The notes: generated from the sequence alone by a model not told the origin. A stretch of 27,976 bases of DNA from CAZSMK01 sp964608095 (GCA_964608095.1 CAZSMK010000114.1:1-27976), one strand, 5' to 3'; counted from the first letter of the stretch, positions 1-7,715 are shown. Translations and numbers: made by a program.

Positions 1-35
1 CACTCATCTCCACGAATCTATTTCTATGCTGAGTA

Positions 36-58
36 GGGTCGTTCGGCCCGAACGATCC
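36..58. repeat. Hairpin 1 of the left-edge cluster
   Basis: Ten-base-pair stem with one G-T wobble: 36-45 pairs with 49-58 around the 3-nt loop GCC. There is no T-run after it, so it does not look like an intrinsic terminator. It is the first of several short-loop hairpins packed into the non-coding 1-470 stretch. Confidence 0.6.
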
Positions 59-145
59 CCGGCGGATGCTCAAATCAAAATTCACTTTATGGTTGCGGAA
101 TAGTGTACGAGCCCTTCAGGGTCAGGTTGAATGGGGGAACCTTAT

Positions 146-164
146 CCGTAGGTTTCACCTACGG
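146..164. repeat. Hairpin 2 of the left-edge cluster
   Basis: A perfect 8-bp stem, CCGTAGGT (146-153) with ACCTACGG (157-164), closes a 3-nt loop TTC. It is followed by an A/T-rich run at 165-183. A second, imperfect hairpin follows at 187-218 (GGGAAT...ATTCCC outer arms, CCGC/GCGG inner arms, one mismatch). From memory, similar 'CCGTAGGTTTCACCTACGG' text occurs in intergenic DNA of several uncultivated phyla, but I cannot confirm that here. Confidence 0.6.
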
Positions 165-250
165 CAATTAATATTTTTTCTCTATGGGGAATAGCCGCAA
201 CACTTAGCGGTCATTCCCGCGCAGGTGGTAATCCAATCCTTCATTATCCG

Positions 251-316
251 TACACGCACTCGCACGCGCACTCGTTTTCGCTTTCGCAATCGCTATCGCT
301 ATCGGTATCGAAATCG
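251..316. repeat. Degenerate hexamer satellite, NNNTCG-type, 11 units
   Basis: Eleven consecutive 6-nt units all end in CG, and nine of them end in TCG. Units from 257 onward are CACTCG, CACGCG, CACTCG, TTTTCG, CTTTCG, CAATCG, CTATCG, CTATCG, GTATCG, AAATCG. Only the first three bases of each unit vary freely. It lies in non-coding DNA and is not part of a credible reading frame. Confidence 0.7.
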
Positions 317-352
317 TGCTTTATTTAAAGCATTTCATTCGCCGTGGCGAAT
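317..352. repeat. Two adjacent 7-bp palindromic hairpins
   Basis: The first is TGCTTTA (317-323) with TAAAGCA (326-332), loop TT. The second is ATTCGCC (337-343) with GGCGAAT (346-352), loop GT. They directly follow the hexamer satellite. The 2-nt loops make true RNA hairpins strained, so they may act as DNA palindromes. Confidence 0.5.
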
Positions 353-364
353 AAGAGATCGACT

Positions 365-412
365 ATTTGTATCGGCGTGAGACCTCACGCGATATATCCC
401 GGCTCATTCTCC
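365..412. repeat. Dispersed repeat element, copy A
   Basis: A 48-nt segment resembles copy B at 5449-5497. Both begin ATTTGNATCGGCGTGAG, contain a short-loop hairpin (here GCGTGA 375-380 with TCACGC 385-390), and end CATTCTCC. The loop and downstream bases differ. No gene overlaps it, so it looks like a REP-like or MITE-like non-coding element. Confidence 0.55.
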
Positions 413-470
413 TCAAAAGCTCTATTTCGCCAATCGCTCGGTGTAACGCACTTTTTCCGACAAGTTTTTA

Positions 471-2300
471 TCATTCGAGGGGTATGTTAATGTTTTTTCT
501 GCATTCAAGGGCTTCATCGATGGGGAATGCAGGTTTTAAATGGAGGATATTACCTTCGTAGGTATTTGTCCTGAATCCGATTTGCACATAACGGTCTTTC
601 ATGAGGATTCGTTTTGCAGGATCATAATCCGGCACTTTTTTCTTGTTCTCGAAAACCTGTTCAGCGCTCCGAAGCGCCTCTTTCAGCTCCTCCAGATTTT
701 TAACTGGCTTGTCGTTGACGGATTCGATAATGACCCACTGTGTCGATGGTTCGTATTTCCATGAAAACGAGAAGCCCCAGACCGACCTGCGGTTGAGTTC
801 CATTCCTCGTCGGCTTGCCAGGCTGTTCGGCTCGACAAACGTAACCAACGCACCTCCCTCTATGATTTCTCTCACCGGCACTTCAAAAAGGGCGACATTG
901 TAATCGTTGAAATCCTGCGCCACAAAATCGCCCCAGAGCTCGAACTCCGGTTTCGCGAACGCACCGAGATGGGGTAGGGGAACCGGTTCCCTGTATTCAA
1001 GTGTATGGGTCATGGTCTTAAGACCTTCTTCGCCTTGCCTGATATACCACAACGTAATTTCATCGCCGACACTGCTGGTCAATACCATTTCTGCAAGGTG
1101 AATCTTGGTTTTTTCCTCCGATTCTTCGCTCGATTCCTCAGCCGCCTCTCCCTTTTCTTTTATCGGCCAGTTCTTCATCTTACCGGTCACCACACGATAC
1201 CCCTCGAAATCGAGTGCACAACTTATTGCTTTCTCTTTATTGGCAAAGCCGACGATTATGTCACCGGGTTTTATTCCCCATTGGTCCGCAAGGGAGTTGG
1301 GGGTGATTTCGCGTACCACTACGCCGAGCTCGAAGATGACACAATCTTCCGGCGCTCCTGTCCAGACCGCGGTTCCGGGAAAGTTCTCGGTCACCGTGAT
1401 ACCGAGTTTAGGGAGTTCGAGCGACTTTCTGCCCTCATTGCTTTGTTGTACCCGGTCAATAAAATGAAGCACAATGTTCGAAGGGATCAACCAGCCTTGT
1501 TCAAACGCCCAACCGGAGCCACGCGATGGAATTCCCACTACCTCGCCATCACCATTCAGGGCAGGACCTCCGCTGTTGCCCGGTTGTACCACACCGCCAG
1601 GTCCTACCTCGATAAATTGGTGTCCACACACGAATTTGCCCAGGTCGAGTTTGAGATATTGTCGTCCCGTTACTTTCGCTTGAATAAGCTTCAATTCGTC
1701 GCTCGCTTGCGGATAGCCAAAGACGGCAACAGCATCGGCTTGCTTTACCTCGTTTGAATCGCCGAATTCAAGATACGGTATCTCCTCGAGACCTGATCGC
1801 TTCTTGAACCGTAAAATCTCGTCCTCGGGAAGACGAAGAATGGCAAGATCGATGGTTTCAGAGCCGCCAACGCCAACCACATCGACTTTGAATTCCACGT
1901 TACCGGTTGCCGGCGACTTCACACGGATACTGCCCTGTCGCGCTTCCTCAACCACATGGGCATTGGTCAGTATCATTGATTCACTTATGAAGAAGCCTGA
2001 ACCGTGAGGCGGTTCGTCCCCTGAATAATATCGCTCGCTTTTCGTAGGGTTCATCTTTGTCTCTTCTTTGTTTATAATACCCGTATATTCGATCTTCACT
2101 ATGGCGTTCTGGTAGAGTTTTTTGAGTTTTGCAAGATCGATCTCACCGGAGGTTCCCTGTTCCGGGGACATGGCTGCCGCCAATTTCTCGAGCAGCTCCG
2201 GCGATATCTCCTCCACTCCTATATCCTGGCTCCACACGGGAACGAGCACGCCGATCAGGAATGCAATTAAAAGTAGACCGCTGCAATTTTTTATAAACAT
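471..2300 (-). CDS. Exported trypsin-like serine protease with two PDZ-like domains (HtrA/Deg-type)
   Basis: A 609-residue protein with a hydrophobic signal peptide at residues 1-24. The S1 protease domain spans about 60-285, with the full triad visible: His115 in TNAHVV, Asp151 in TIDLAIL and Ser243 in PGNSGGPAL. PDZ-like regions follow at about 325-435 and 475-565. The first contains GIKPGDIIVGF and is interrupted by a Glu/Ser-rich insert at about 384-397. The role is probably periplasmic or surface protein quality control or processing, as in the HtrA/DegP family; the substrate is unknown. AGGAG at 2310-2314 lies 9 nt before the ATG and supports this start. The gene is divergent from the neighbouring M50 protease gene. 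It is longer than DegP and only distantly similar, so I give no symbol. Confidence 0.85.
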   Translation of the reverse strand: MFIKNCSGLLLIAFLIGVLVPVWSQDIGVEEISPELLEKLAAAMSPEQGTSGEIDLAKLKKLYQNAIVKIEYTGIINKEETKMNPTKSERYYSGDEPPHGSGFFISESMILTNAHVVEEARQGSIRVKSPATGNVEFKVDVVGVGGSETIDLAILRLPEDEILRFKKRSGLEEIPYLEFGDSNEVKQADAVAVFGYPQASDELKLIQAKVTGRQYLKLDLGKFVCGHQFIEVGPGGVVQPGNSGGPALNGDGEVVGIPSRGSGWAFEQGWLIPSNIVLHFIDRVQQSNEGRKSLELPKLGITVTENFPGTAVWTGAPEDCVIFELGVVVREITPNSLADQWGIKPGDIIVGFANKEKAISCALDFEGYRVVTGKMKNWPIKEKGEAAEESSEESEEKTKIHLAEMVLTSSVGDEITLWYIRQGEEGLKTMTHTLEYREPVPLPHLGAFAKPEFELWGDFVAQDFNDYNVALFEVPVREIIEGGALVTFVEPNSLASRRGMELNRRSVWGFSFSWKYEPSTQWVIIESVNDKPVKNLEELKEALRSAEQVFENKKKVPDYDPAKRILMKDRYVQIGFRTNTYEGNILHLKPAFPIDEALECRKNINIPLE

Positions 2301-2357
2301 GAGTCCTGTCTCCTTTCCGAAAAAAATGTGACTTCCCCTCGTATCTAAACCACTCTG

Positions 2358-2386
2358 ACGTTAGTATCATTTACGAAATTAGTCAA
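2358..2386 (-). promoter_or_regulatory. Weak candidate sigma70-type promoter for the HtrA-like protease
   Basis: On the minus strand, TTGACT (2381-2386) is separated by 17 nt from TAACGT (2358-2363). The -35 match is good but the -10 is poor. It lies about 60 nt upstream of the start codon at 2300. Confidence 0.28.
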
Positions 2387-2500
2387 ATAAAAAGCCGAAT
2401 ACGTGGATAATAAATAAGCAGTAAAATTCGCTGAGCGACCTTGCAGAGCAAACAAGTCCGACATGTTAATCTGTACAGGATTTCTGAGATGACATAATTC

Positions 2501-2530
2501 TTGAGAAACCGTGGGCATCCTGAGTAAGAT
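2501..2530 (+). promoter_or_regulatory. Weak candidate sigma70-type promoter for the M50 protease
   Basis: TTGAGA (2501-2506) and TAAGAT (2525-2530) are separated by 18 nt, about 70 nt upstream of the probable TTG start at 2603. Motif match only. Confidence 0.28.
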
Positions 2531-2602
2531 TAAAGACTGTGGAACATTATACATCAATTATCTATTTATGATTTCATGGCATACTCTGTGTAGGGAACTT
2601 TG

Positions 2603-3571
2603 TTGAACAGACGCATAAATGAATTTCTCGAAAAAGGATGGCAGGTTTTCTCCATTCAAAGAATACCTGTTCGACTCCATTTCACCTTGATTCTCTTCTT
2701 TATGGTCAGGGCTTTTTCTATCAAAAGCACATGGGATTTTATGTTCTGGATTTTCGAGTCGGTCATTTTGTTTGCCAGCGTTCTTGCCCACGAACTTGGT
2801 CATTGCTACGGTGCATTTATGATCGGCGGTCATGTCGACAGCATTTTGCTCTGGCCCTTAGGCGGACTGGCTCTGGTCAGTGGCGCTGAGAAGAATCCTG
2901 AAACGGAGTTGAAGGTCACTGCTCTCGGTCCTGCCGTCTCTGTTGCGCTGGCGCTGGCAGCGTGGTTTGCATTGTTCGTTATCAATACGTTTTTTCCCGT
3001 TCGCTCTTCTTCTCTCGTTTGGACCGTGGCGCAGATTATCCGTTACACCGCCTGGCTCAATACGCTCCTCGCACTCTTCAACCTCCTTTTCCCCTTATTT
3101 CCCATGGATTCTGCACGATTGCTCAGGGCGTTTCTCTCGTTCCGGAATAATCCCGGCAGGGTGACCTATCATCTTTGTACGTTCGGGATTTATTTCGGGA
3201 TTGGTATCGCCATTCTGACATTCCTCAGCCGGTTCACCGGCATCATTAAAATACCTTTCGCAGGAACCATGTTGATTCTGATTGGGGTGTTCGGCGCCAT
3301 CGCTTCGTATAACGAACGTCTTCGCATAGAGAACGAACCGGTATACGAAGATTTTGCCTACCGCGGAGGGCTTCTTTTCGATATACCTTCGAGTAATCCG
3401 TTTCAGTCGATTCGATCATCCGTGACTGAACGGTATAAGAAATGGCGAAGGCGCCCGCGCCGCGGTTCGATTCAAGACCTAAAACATAGGATGGATGATG
3501 CGCTCTTACGCGAAGACTATAAAGAAGCCGCACGGTTACGCGACCTTATTGAGCGAAAAAAACGCGCTTGA
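2603..3571 (+). CDS. Site-2-type (M50) membrane metalloprotease with C-terminal UVR-like motif
   Basis: A 322-residue multi-pass membrane protein. Zinc ligands are visible as HELGH (residues 63-67) and the distal NLLFPLFPMD motif ending at Asp169, the usual M50 pair, with PLGG at about 85-88. Membrane segments occur at about 28-65, 105-131, 150-170 and 192-236. The tail after 280 is basic (RRRPRR) and ends in a helix at 291-319 with the UVR pattern (DLKHRMDDALLREDYKEAARL, then RD.I). UVR motifs mediate protein contacts in UvrB/UvrC and McsA-like proteins. The family cuts membrane-embedded substrates such as anti-sigma factors; the substrate here is unknown. The start is uncertain: TTG at 2600 or 2603. 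I prefer 2603 because AGGGA at 2592-2596 is then about 6 nt away. Confidence 0.85.
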   Translation: MNRRINEFLEKGWQVFSIQRIPVRLHFTLILFFMVRAFSIKSTWDFMFWIFESVILFASVLAHELGHCYGAFMIGGHVDSILLWPLGGLALVSGAEKNPETELKVTALGPAVSVALALAAWFALFVINTFFPVRSSSLVWTVAQIIRYTAWLNTLLALFNLLFPLFPMDSARLLRAFLSFRNNPGRVTYHLCTFGIYFGIGIAILTFLSRFTGIIKIPFAGTMLILIGVFGAIASYNERLRIENEPVYEDFAYRGGLLFDIPSSNPFQSIRSSVTERYKKWRRRPRRGSIQDLKHRMDDALLREDYKEAARLRDLIERKKRA

Positions 3572-3594
3572 TGTGCCTATGTTCATTACTCGGC

Positions 3595-3623
3595 TTGACC
3601 GCAACGGGCTTATTATCTACTAT
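3595..3623 (+). promoter_or_regulatory. Candidate sigma70-type promoter for the beta-helix gene
   Basis: TTGACC (3595-3600), a 17-nt spacer and TACTAT (3618-3623) precede the start codon at 3656 by about 32 nt. The gap to the upstream gene is short, so read-through from 2603-3571 is also possible. Confidence 0.42.
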
Positions 3624-3655
3624 TTCCACATCACCTGATCTATAAGGAGCAAAAA

Positions 3656-5380
3656 ATGCGAACACACATAGCCACCTTTACCTTGCATGCATTATTGTGC
3701 TGTCTTTTTATGTGTTCTATCCCGGGTTATTCTATGGCGTATAACGTTAAGGATTATGGCGCAAAGGGCAACGGCGAGAACGACGACACCGCGGCGTTCC
3801 AGAAGGCTCTTGACGAAGCCGGTAACGCAGGCGGAGGAATCGTGAGCGTCCCTCGTGGCACTTACTTGATCGCGACACATCTTGACATTCCCGACCATGT
3901 CACACTCGAAGGAGTCTGGCGCGTGCCTACAGCATGGAGTCAGTACAAGGGTACCACATTGCTCGCAGTCGAGGGAGCCGGCGACCCTGATTCTACGCCC
4001 TTTATCACCCTCCACACCAATTCCACTATCAAAGGCATCACCATATTCTATCCGGAGCAGACCGAGACAAACCCGCCGATAGCCTACCCCTGGTGCATCG
4101 CATCCGGCGGCGCTGATAATTGCTCTATTGTTGATTGCCTTCTGGTCAATCCCTACCAGGCGGTGGATTTTGGTAGCCGCGTCGCCGGCAGACACTACAT
4201 AAAAAACCTCTATGCACAGCCCCTGTATCGCGGCTTGTTCATCGACCAATGTTACGATGTCGGACGTGTCGAGGACGTTCATTTCTGGCCCTTCTGGAAG
4301 TATGGTGAAGGCAATCCCGTGACCGAGTTCATGCTCGAAAACGCCGAAGCCTTCATCATCGGCAGAACAGACTGGGAATATATGTTCAACTGTTTTTGTA
4401 TCTCGTACAACGTTGGATTCCACTTTGTAAAGGTCAACTCAGGACCGGGAAACGTCCTGCTCAACACGTGTGGTTCAGACGTCGGTCCTGTTGCCGTCAT
4501 GGTCGACGATACCCAGTATCATTCAGGGGTGTCGTTTTCCAATAGCCAGATGTATGGCGATATTATTGTCAAGCCCACCAACTTTGGACCGGTAAAGTTT
4601 ACGGGCTGTGGTTTTTTCGGCAGCACAGACGGAAAACGCGGCGTGGCGCAGGCGCACATCTCGGGCGCCGGGCAGGTTTCTTTCAGCAACTGCCATTTCA
4701 GAACCATAGACCCCAAAAACGAGGCTGATAAGATGATTGTCGCTGACGGCGGCGGGCTCACTATTGTGGGATGCGATTTTATGGATGCGAACAAAGAACA
4801 TATAGTCCTCGAGAGAGGGCTGCATTCTGCTATTATTCTCGGCAATCGCTTCAGGGGGACGGCGGAGATTGTCAATAACTCAACGGCGAATGTACAGATC
4901 GGGTTCAACGTCGACGATAAGGAGACCGAAAAACCCAGGGATAGGGGAATCATCATCGACAATGCCGACGAAGATGCTTTTGTGACCGAAGGCGAATGGC
5001 ACGACGCAGCCATCATTGGTGATTATGAAGGCACCACCGTGTGGGCCTTTGCAGGCAAAGGCGAATGCAAGGCAACATGGACCCCTGACCTGCCTCACAA
5101 AGGTCCTTATGATGTTTATATATGGTTCGGTCCCGATCCTATCGACGACCATGCAACCAACATGCCTGTGACGGTCAACCACCTGGACGGGAGCGACGTG
5201 TTAAAAATAAACCTCAAAGAAAATCACAGTCAATGGAACCTGCTGGGCAGATTCAAGTTTGCAGACGGTCGTTCAGGGTCTGTAACCGTTACTAACGAAG
5301 CCAACGGCAACGTGCTTGCGGATGCGGTGAAATTCGTTCCGGTCAAACGCAGCATATTCAAACGCCTCATTCCTTTTTGA
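3656..5380 (+). CDS. Exported pectate-lyase-3-like beta-helix protein with golvesin-like C-terminal domain
   Basis: A 574-residue protein. A signal peptide covers residues 1-28 (cleavage after a SMA motif). Next comes the N-terminal signature of Pectate_lyase_3/rhamnogalacturonase-like right-handed beta-helices: YNVKDYGAKGNGENDDTAAF, then GGGIVSVPRGTYL. The helix continues to about residue 425, with repeated short strand-turn units such as ISGAGQVSFSNCHF. Residues 431-563 form a golvesin-C-terminal-like beta-sandwich (start IIIDNADEDAF; YDVYIWFGPD; WNLLGRFKF; ADAVKFVPV), found on extracellular carbohydrate-active proteins. The likely role is binding or cleaving a polysaccharide outside the cell. 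I cannot name catalytic residues, so lyase, hydrolase and pure binding roles are all open. AAGGAG lies about 7 nt before the ATG. The same module type recurs at 7892-9622. Confidence 0.8.
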   Translation: MRTHIATFTLHALLCCLFMCSIPGYSMAYNVKDYGAKGNGENDDTAAFQKALDEAGNAGGGIVSVPRGTYLIATHLDIPDHVTLEGVWRVPTAWSQYKGTTLLAVEGAGDPDSTPFITLHTNSTIKGITIFYPEQTETNPPIAYPWCIASGGADNCSIVDCLLVNPYQAVDFGSRVAGRHYIKNLYAQPLYRGLFIDQCYDVGRVEDVHFWPFWKYGEGNPVTEFMLENAEAFIIGRTDWEYMFNCFCISYNVGFHFVKVNSGPGNVLLNTCGSDVGPVAVMVDDTQYHSGVSFSNSQMYGDIIVKPTNFGPVKFTGCGFFGSTDGKRGVAQAHISGAGQVSFSNCHFRTIDPKNEADKMIVADGGGLTIVGCDFMDANKEHIVLERGLHSAIILGNRFRGTAEIVNNSTANVQIGFNVDDKETEKPRDRGIIIDNADEDAFVTEGEWHDAAIIGDYEGTTVWAFAGKGECKATWTPDLPHKGPYDVYIWFGPDPIDDHATNMPVTVNHLDGSDVLKINLKENHSQWNLLGRFKFADGRSGSVTVTNEANGNVLADAVKFVPVKRSIFKRLIPF

Positions 5381-5432
5381 ACGTGTGAAGTTTCGGAGTC
5401 AAAGAGGTTGTCCGAAAATTTACTCAGGAGTG

Positions 5433-5448
5433 CGCAGACGCGTCTGCG
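5433..5448. repeat. Perfect 16-bp palindrome
   Basis: CGCAGACGCGTCTGCG reads the same on both strands, with no loop. It abuts repeat copy B. It could be a protein-binding site or simply part of the repeat. Confidence 0.6.
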
Positions 5449-5497
5449 ATTTGGATCGGCGTGAGCCATCACGCCTTGATACCACGCCGCATTCTCC
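5449..5497. repeat. Dispersed repeat element, copy B
   Basis: A 49-nt relative of copy A at 365-412. Its hairpin is a perfect 7-bp stem, GGCGTGA (5458-5464) with TCACGCC (5469-5475), loop GCCA. It starts ATTTGGATCGGCGTGAG and ends CATTCTCC. It lies in the spacer after the beta-helix gene. Confidence 0.55.
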
Positions 5498-5535
5498 AAG
5501 CAAAGTAGAAGACAGAATTAGTCGGCAGGTTCTTT

Positions 5536-5607
5536 CAGTCACCCCAGCTCGTTCAGTCTTTTATGTCCTTGCAGTCCTTGCAGTCGTTCATGTCCTTGAT
5601 GGCATTC
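5536..5607. repeat. Degenerate 9-nt tandem satellite, 8 units
   Basis: Consecutive 9-mers are CAGTCACCC, CAGCTCGTT, CAGTCTTTT, ATGTCCTTG, CAGTCCTTG, CAGTCGTTC, ATGTCCTTG, ATGGCATTC. The consensus is roughly [CA][AT]GTCNTTN. The phase is exact while the sequence is degenerate. There is no credible gene here; the 97-codon frame through it has no supporting start signal. Confidence 0.6.
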
Positions 5608-5715
5608 CTGATCATCTGAACACAAATTATTCCCACAGTATTTTTTCGTTGATTCGTGCCGATCCGCCCTCTTCGTAAATCACTCTATAAATAAATCTCC
5701 TTTGTAAAAGACATG

Positions 5716-5745
5716 TTGCAAGTAACCGGCTTTGATCTCTATAAC
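5716..5745 (+). promoter_or_regulatory. Candidate sigma70-type promoter for the lipoprotein gene pair
   Basis: TTGCAA (5716-5721), an 18-nt spacer and TATAAC (5740-5745) predict a transcript start near 5752. That leaves about 48 nt of leader before the ATG at 5800 and argues against the in-frame ATG at 5755. Confidence 0.5.
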
Positions 5746-5799
5746 TGATATGTATTGATGCTATGCACACCAGATACCAGATCGAAAGGAGCGCTTACC

Positions 5800-6651
5800 A
5801 TGGGAAGAAACACACGACAATTCATTTTTTTGACACTCATACTTTTCTTTCCTGTTTTTTCGGGGTGCCATCTTTTCAAACCGCCGGCATTGAGCAACAA
5901 GGCACGTCCTTACCCGGTGGATGGGCGAAACTTTTCGCCTGTTGATCGGTTTCTTGCGCGCTGTTCGCCCGTTCTCGACGACTCAGAAAAATCGCTCAAT
6001 CCTTATGTGCTCAAAGTCATTGATGCCTATCCGCTTGATACCAAATCATATCCTTACCGCTGCATGCCGTATCCCGAGTATGATAAATATCTTGGCGCTA
6101 CCCAGGATATTTTTTACAAGGGCAGGGTGGTGTCAAAAGCCCACCCCAACGGCTCGCGATGCAGTTATTGTTGTGGGCTTACGTTCGAGGTGTTTGTACG
6201 CGCCATGAAATTACGCAATCAACAAAAAGGACTCGATCAGGACGATTTCAACGGCATGACTTTTGACGACCTGTTCAACATGTTACAAATATGGTTCATC
6301 GAGGGGAAAGGCGATAGTCCGCAGAAGGCTATAGAATACTATGGCTTGGGACGCAAAATCACCGATTGGGACGAGGCAAAACCGGGCGATTTCTGCGATC
6401 TCAGTCGTAGCAACGCTACCGGTCATTCGGTCATTTTTATCGGGTGGGTGCGTGATCCTGACGGTAAAATCACCGGACTCGAATATTTCTCGTCGAATTC
6501 GCGCGGTGTCGGCTATCTTACGGAATATTTCTCCGATAGCGGCGGCAAAGTCTTGCGCGAGTGGATACGGCTTGCACGTGTTGGCAGCATCGAAGATTAC
6601 GAATCTTTCGACCGGACTAAGATTCCTATCCGAAAAGCATACGCGCCCTAA
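5800..6651 (+). CDS. Lipoprotein with possible papain/NlpC-like cysteine peptidase or amidase core
   Basis: A 283-residue protein starting MGRNTRQ. The signal sequence ends in lipobox VFSG-Cys23, so it is probably membrane-anchored outside the inner membrane. A Cys-rich segment at 118-133 (NGSRCSYCCGLTFEVF: Cys121, 124, 125) precedes DEAKPGDFCD (191-200), TGHSVIFIGW (207-216, His209) and GLEYFSSNS (226-234). The order Cys, then Pro-Gly-Asp, then Gly-His-Ser-Val, then an Asn/polar residue is that of NlpC/P60 or papain-like amidases. That would suggest peptidoglycan or peptide cleavage, but this is inference from motif order. I do not recognise a named family. AAAGGAG (5785-5791) lies 8 nt before this ATG and decides the start over 5755. 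The next gene follows after 38 nt and is probably co-transcribed. Confidence 0.75.
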   Translation: MGRNTRQFIFLTLILFFPVFSGCHLFKPPALSNKARPYPVDGRNFSPVDRFLARCSPVLDDSEKSLNPYVLKVIDAYPLDTKSYPYRCMPYPEYDKYLGATQDIFYKGRVVSKAHPNGSRCSYCCGLTFEVFVRAMKLRNQQKGLDQDDFNGMTFDDLFNMLQIWFIEGKGDSPQKAIEYYGLGRKITDWDEAKPGDFCDLSRSNATGHSVIFIGWVRDPDGKITGLEYFSSNSRGVGYLTEYFSDSGGKVLREWIRLARVGSIEDYESFDRTKIPIRKAYAP

Positions 6652-6689
6652 GATCAGCGATTAGTATCTTTTTCTTCTGAGGATGAATT

Positions 6690-7715
6690 ATGGAAGACCT
6701 GTTCAACAGGATTCAGGATATTTGTCAAGATTACGCAGCAGGTGTGTACGAATCCCGCGCACGAAAATACAAATGTCTGTCGAGGGTAGGGGAGGTACCC
6801 CTTGATCTCGAATTTGTCCGCAACCAATTTCCGCCAGATATGTTGCCCCAAAGCGATGTCCCTCTCAGTCTTGATATCTTCGAAGGAAAAACAGAAAAAG
6901 AAAAAATCAACATGTTCGAGAATTGCTTGCTTGTTCCTATGCCGACGTTCCTTATTCTATCACTTCTTAAAGACGTAAAGTCCGATGAAGTTGAAGAGAT
7001 CATTTCTCGGTTGCTCTCTCAGGATATCTCCAGATGGCTGGGGCTTGCCTGCTTTCGCTTGTATCCATCGAAAACGGATAATGTGTACTATGCGGTGTTT
7101 CGTGCAGGTATCCATATCGATGACCGCAGCGATTGCAAATGGTATATCAAGTCATGCGTCCGCTATAAAGGTATCCTCGGTGTAATGCATGACATTCGTG
7201 ACGTTATCCTTTCAGACACCGTGTCAGATAGCGACATTGAAGGCGCTTTTTTTGCCATCTACTGGACAGGGGTGAACAATTTGCCTGCGCTCAGAGACTA
7301 CGATCGCTATAAGGCGGCTCCCCAAAAGACTATACGCACTCACATCGAGCAGTTTGAAAAGAAGATTAAGAAGCTGAAGAAAGATTTTTTGCCGAAAGTA
7401 CTTGATGCCGGAGAAATCGAAGAAGCGAAACGTACCATTGTGCAAAAGTTTGCCCTTTACGATAAGGTGAAAAGAGAAGACATCATAGAAGCCCGGGATA
7501 TTCAGATAGATATACTGAATCGAGCAATTGACATTTTTCTCGATGAGACGAAACCACACAATCTACGAAAAGAAGCATTTCTGCATATTCCGGTTTTGCG
7601 TAAAAGCAATCGCTACGCGCAGCTCCCCGAAAAAATCAAGATTCAGATCAAAAAGGTCAAAGAGGCGGCACGGCGGTTTCCCGACGAGAGTGTCCAGCAG
7701 CTTGCTCGCACATAA
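6690..7715 (+). CDS. Hypothetical cytoplasmic protein, mostly alpha-helical
   Basis: A 341-residue protein I do not recognise. It has no signal peptide or membrane segment. The N-terminal two thirds mix helices and strands (for example LLVPMPTFLILSLLKD at about 81-96 and CKWYIKSCVRYKGILGVMHD at about 150-169). A Lys/Glu-rich helical stretch follows from about 215 to 330 (QFEKKIKKLKKDFLPK, then EIEEAKRTIVQKFALYDKVKRED), suggesting a coiled-coil or protein-interaction tail. A GAGG just upstream supports the ATG. It lies 38 nt after the lipoprotein gene on the same strand, so the two probably form one unit. No catalytic motif is visible. Confidence 0.7.
   Translation: MEDLFNRIQDICQDYAAGVYESRARKYKCLSRVGEVPLDLEFVRNQFPPDMLPQSDVPLSLDIFEGKTEKEKINMFENCLLVPMPTFLILSLLKDVKSDEVEEIISRLLSQDISRWLGLACFRLYPSKTDNVYYAVFRAGIHIDDRSDCKWYIKSCVRYKGILGVMHDIRDVILSDTVSDSDIEGAFFAIYWTGVNNLPALRDYDRYKAAPQKTIRTHIEQFEKKIKKLKKDFLPKVLDAGEIEEAKRTIVQKFALYDKVKREDIIEARDIQIDILNRAIDIFLDETKPHNLRKEAFLHIPVLRKSNRYAQLPEKIKIQIKKVKEAARRFPDESVQQLART

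Larger units (their letters stand above)
2301..2602. other. Divergent intergenic region between two protease genes
   Basis: This 302-nt A/T-rich spacer must carry promoters for both flanking genes. Weak candidates are listed separately at 2358-2386 (-) and 2501-2530 (+). I see no RNA gene, strong hairpin or repeat in it. Confidence 0.5.

Noticed and set aside
1005..1757. 250-codon + strand open frame
   Set aside because: It lies wholly antisense to the serine-protease gene, whose catalytic triad and signal peptide are clear. Its translation resembles no protein.
3692..4423. 243-codon - strand open frame
   Set aside because: It is antisense to the beta-helix gene, has no ribosome site, and its translation is Cys/His-rich noise.
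5385..5678. 97-codon + strand open frame
   Set aside because: It runs through repeat copy B and the 9-nt satellite with no start signal.
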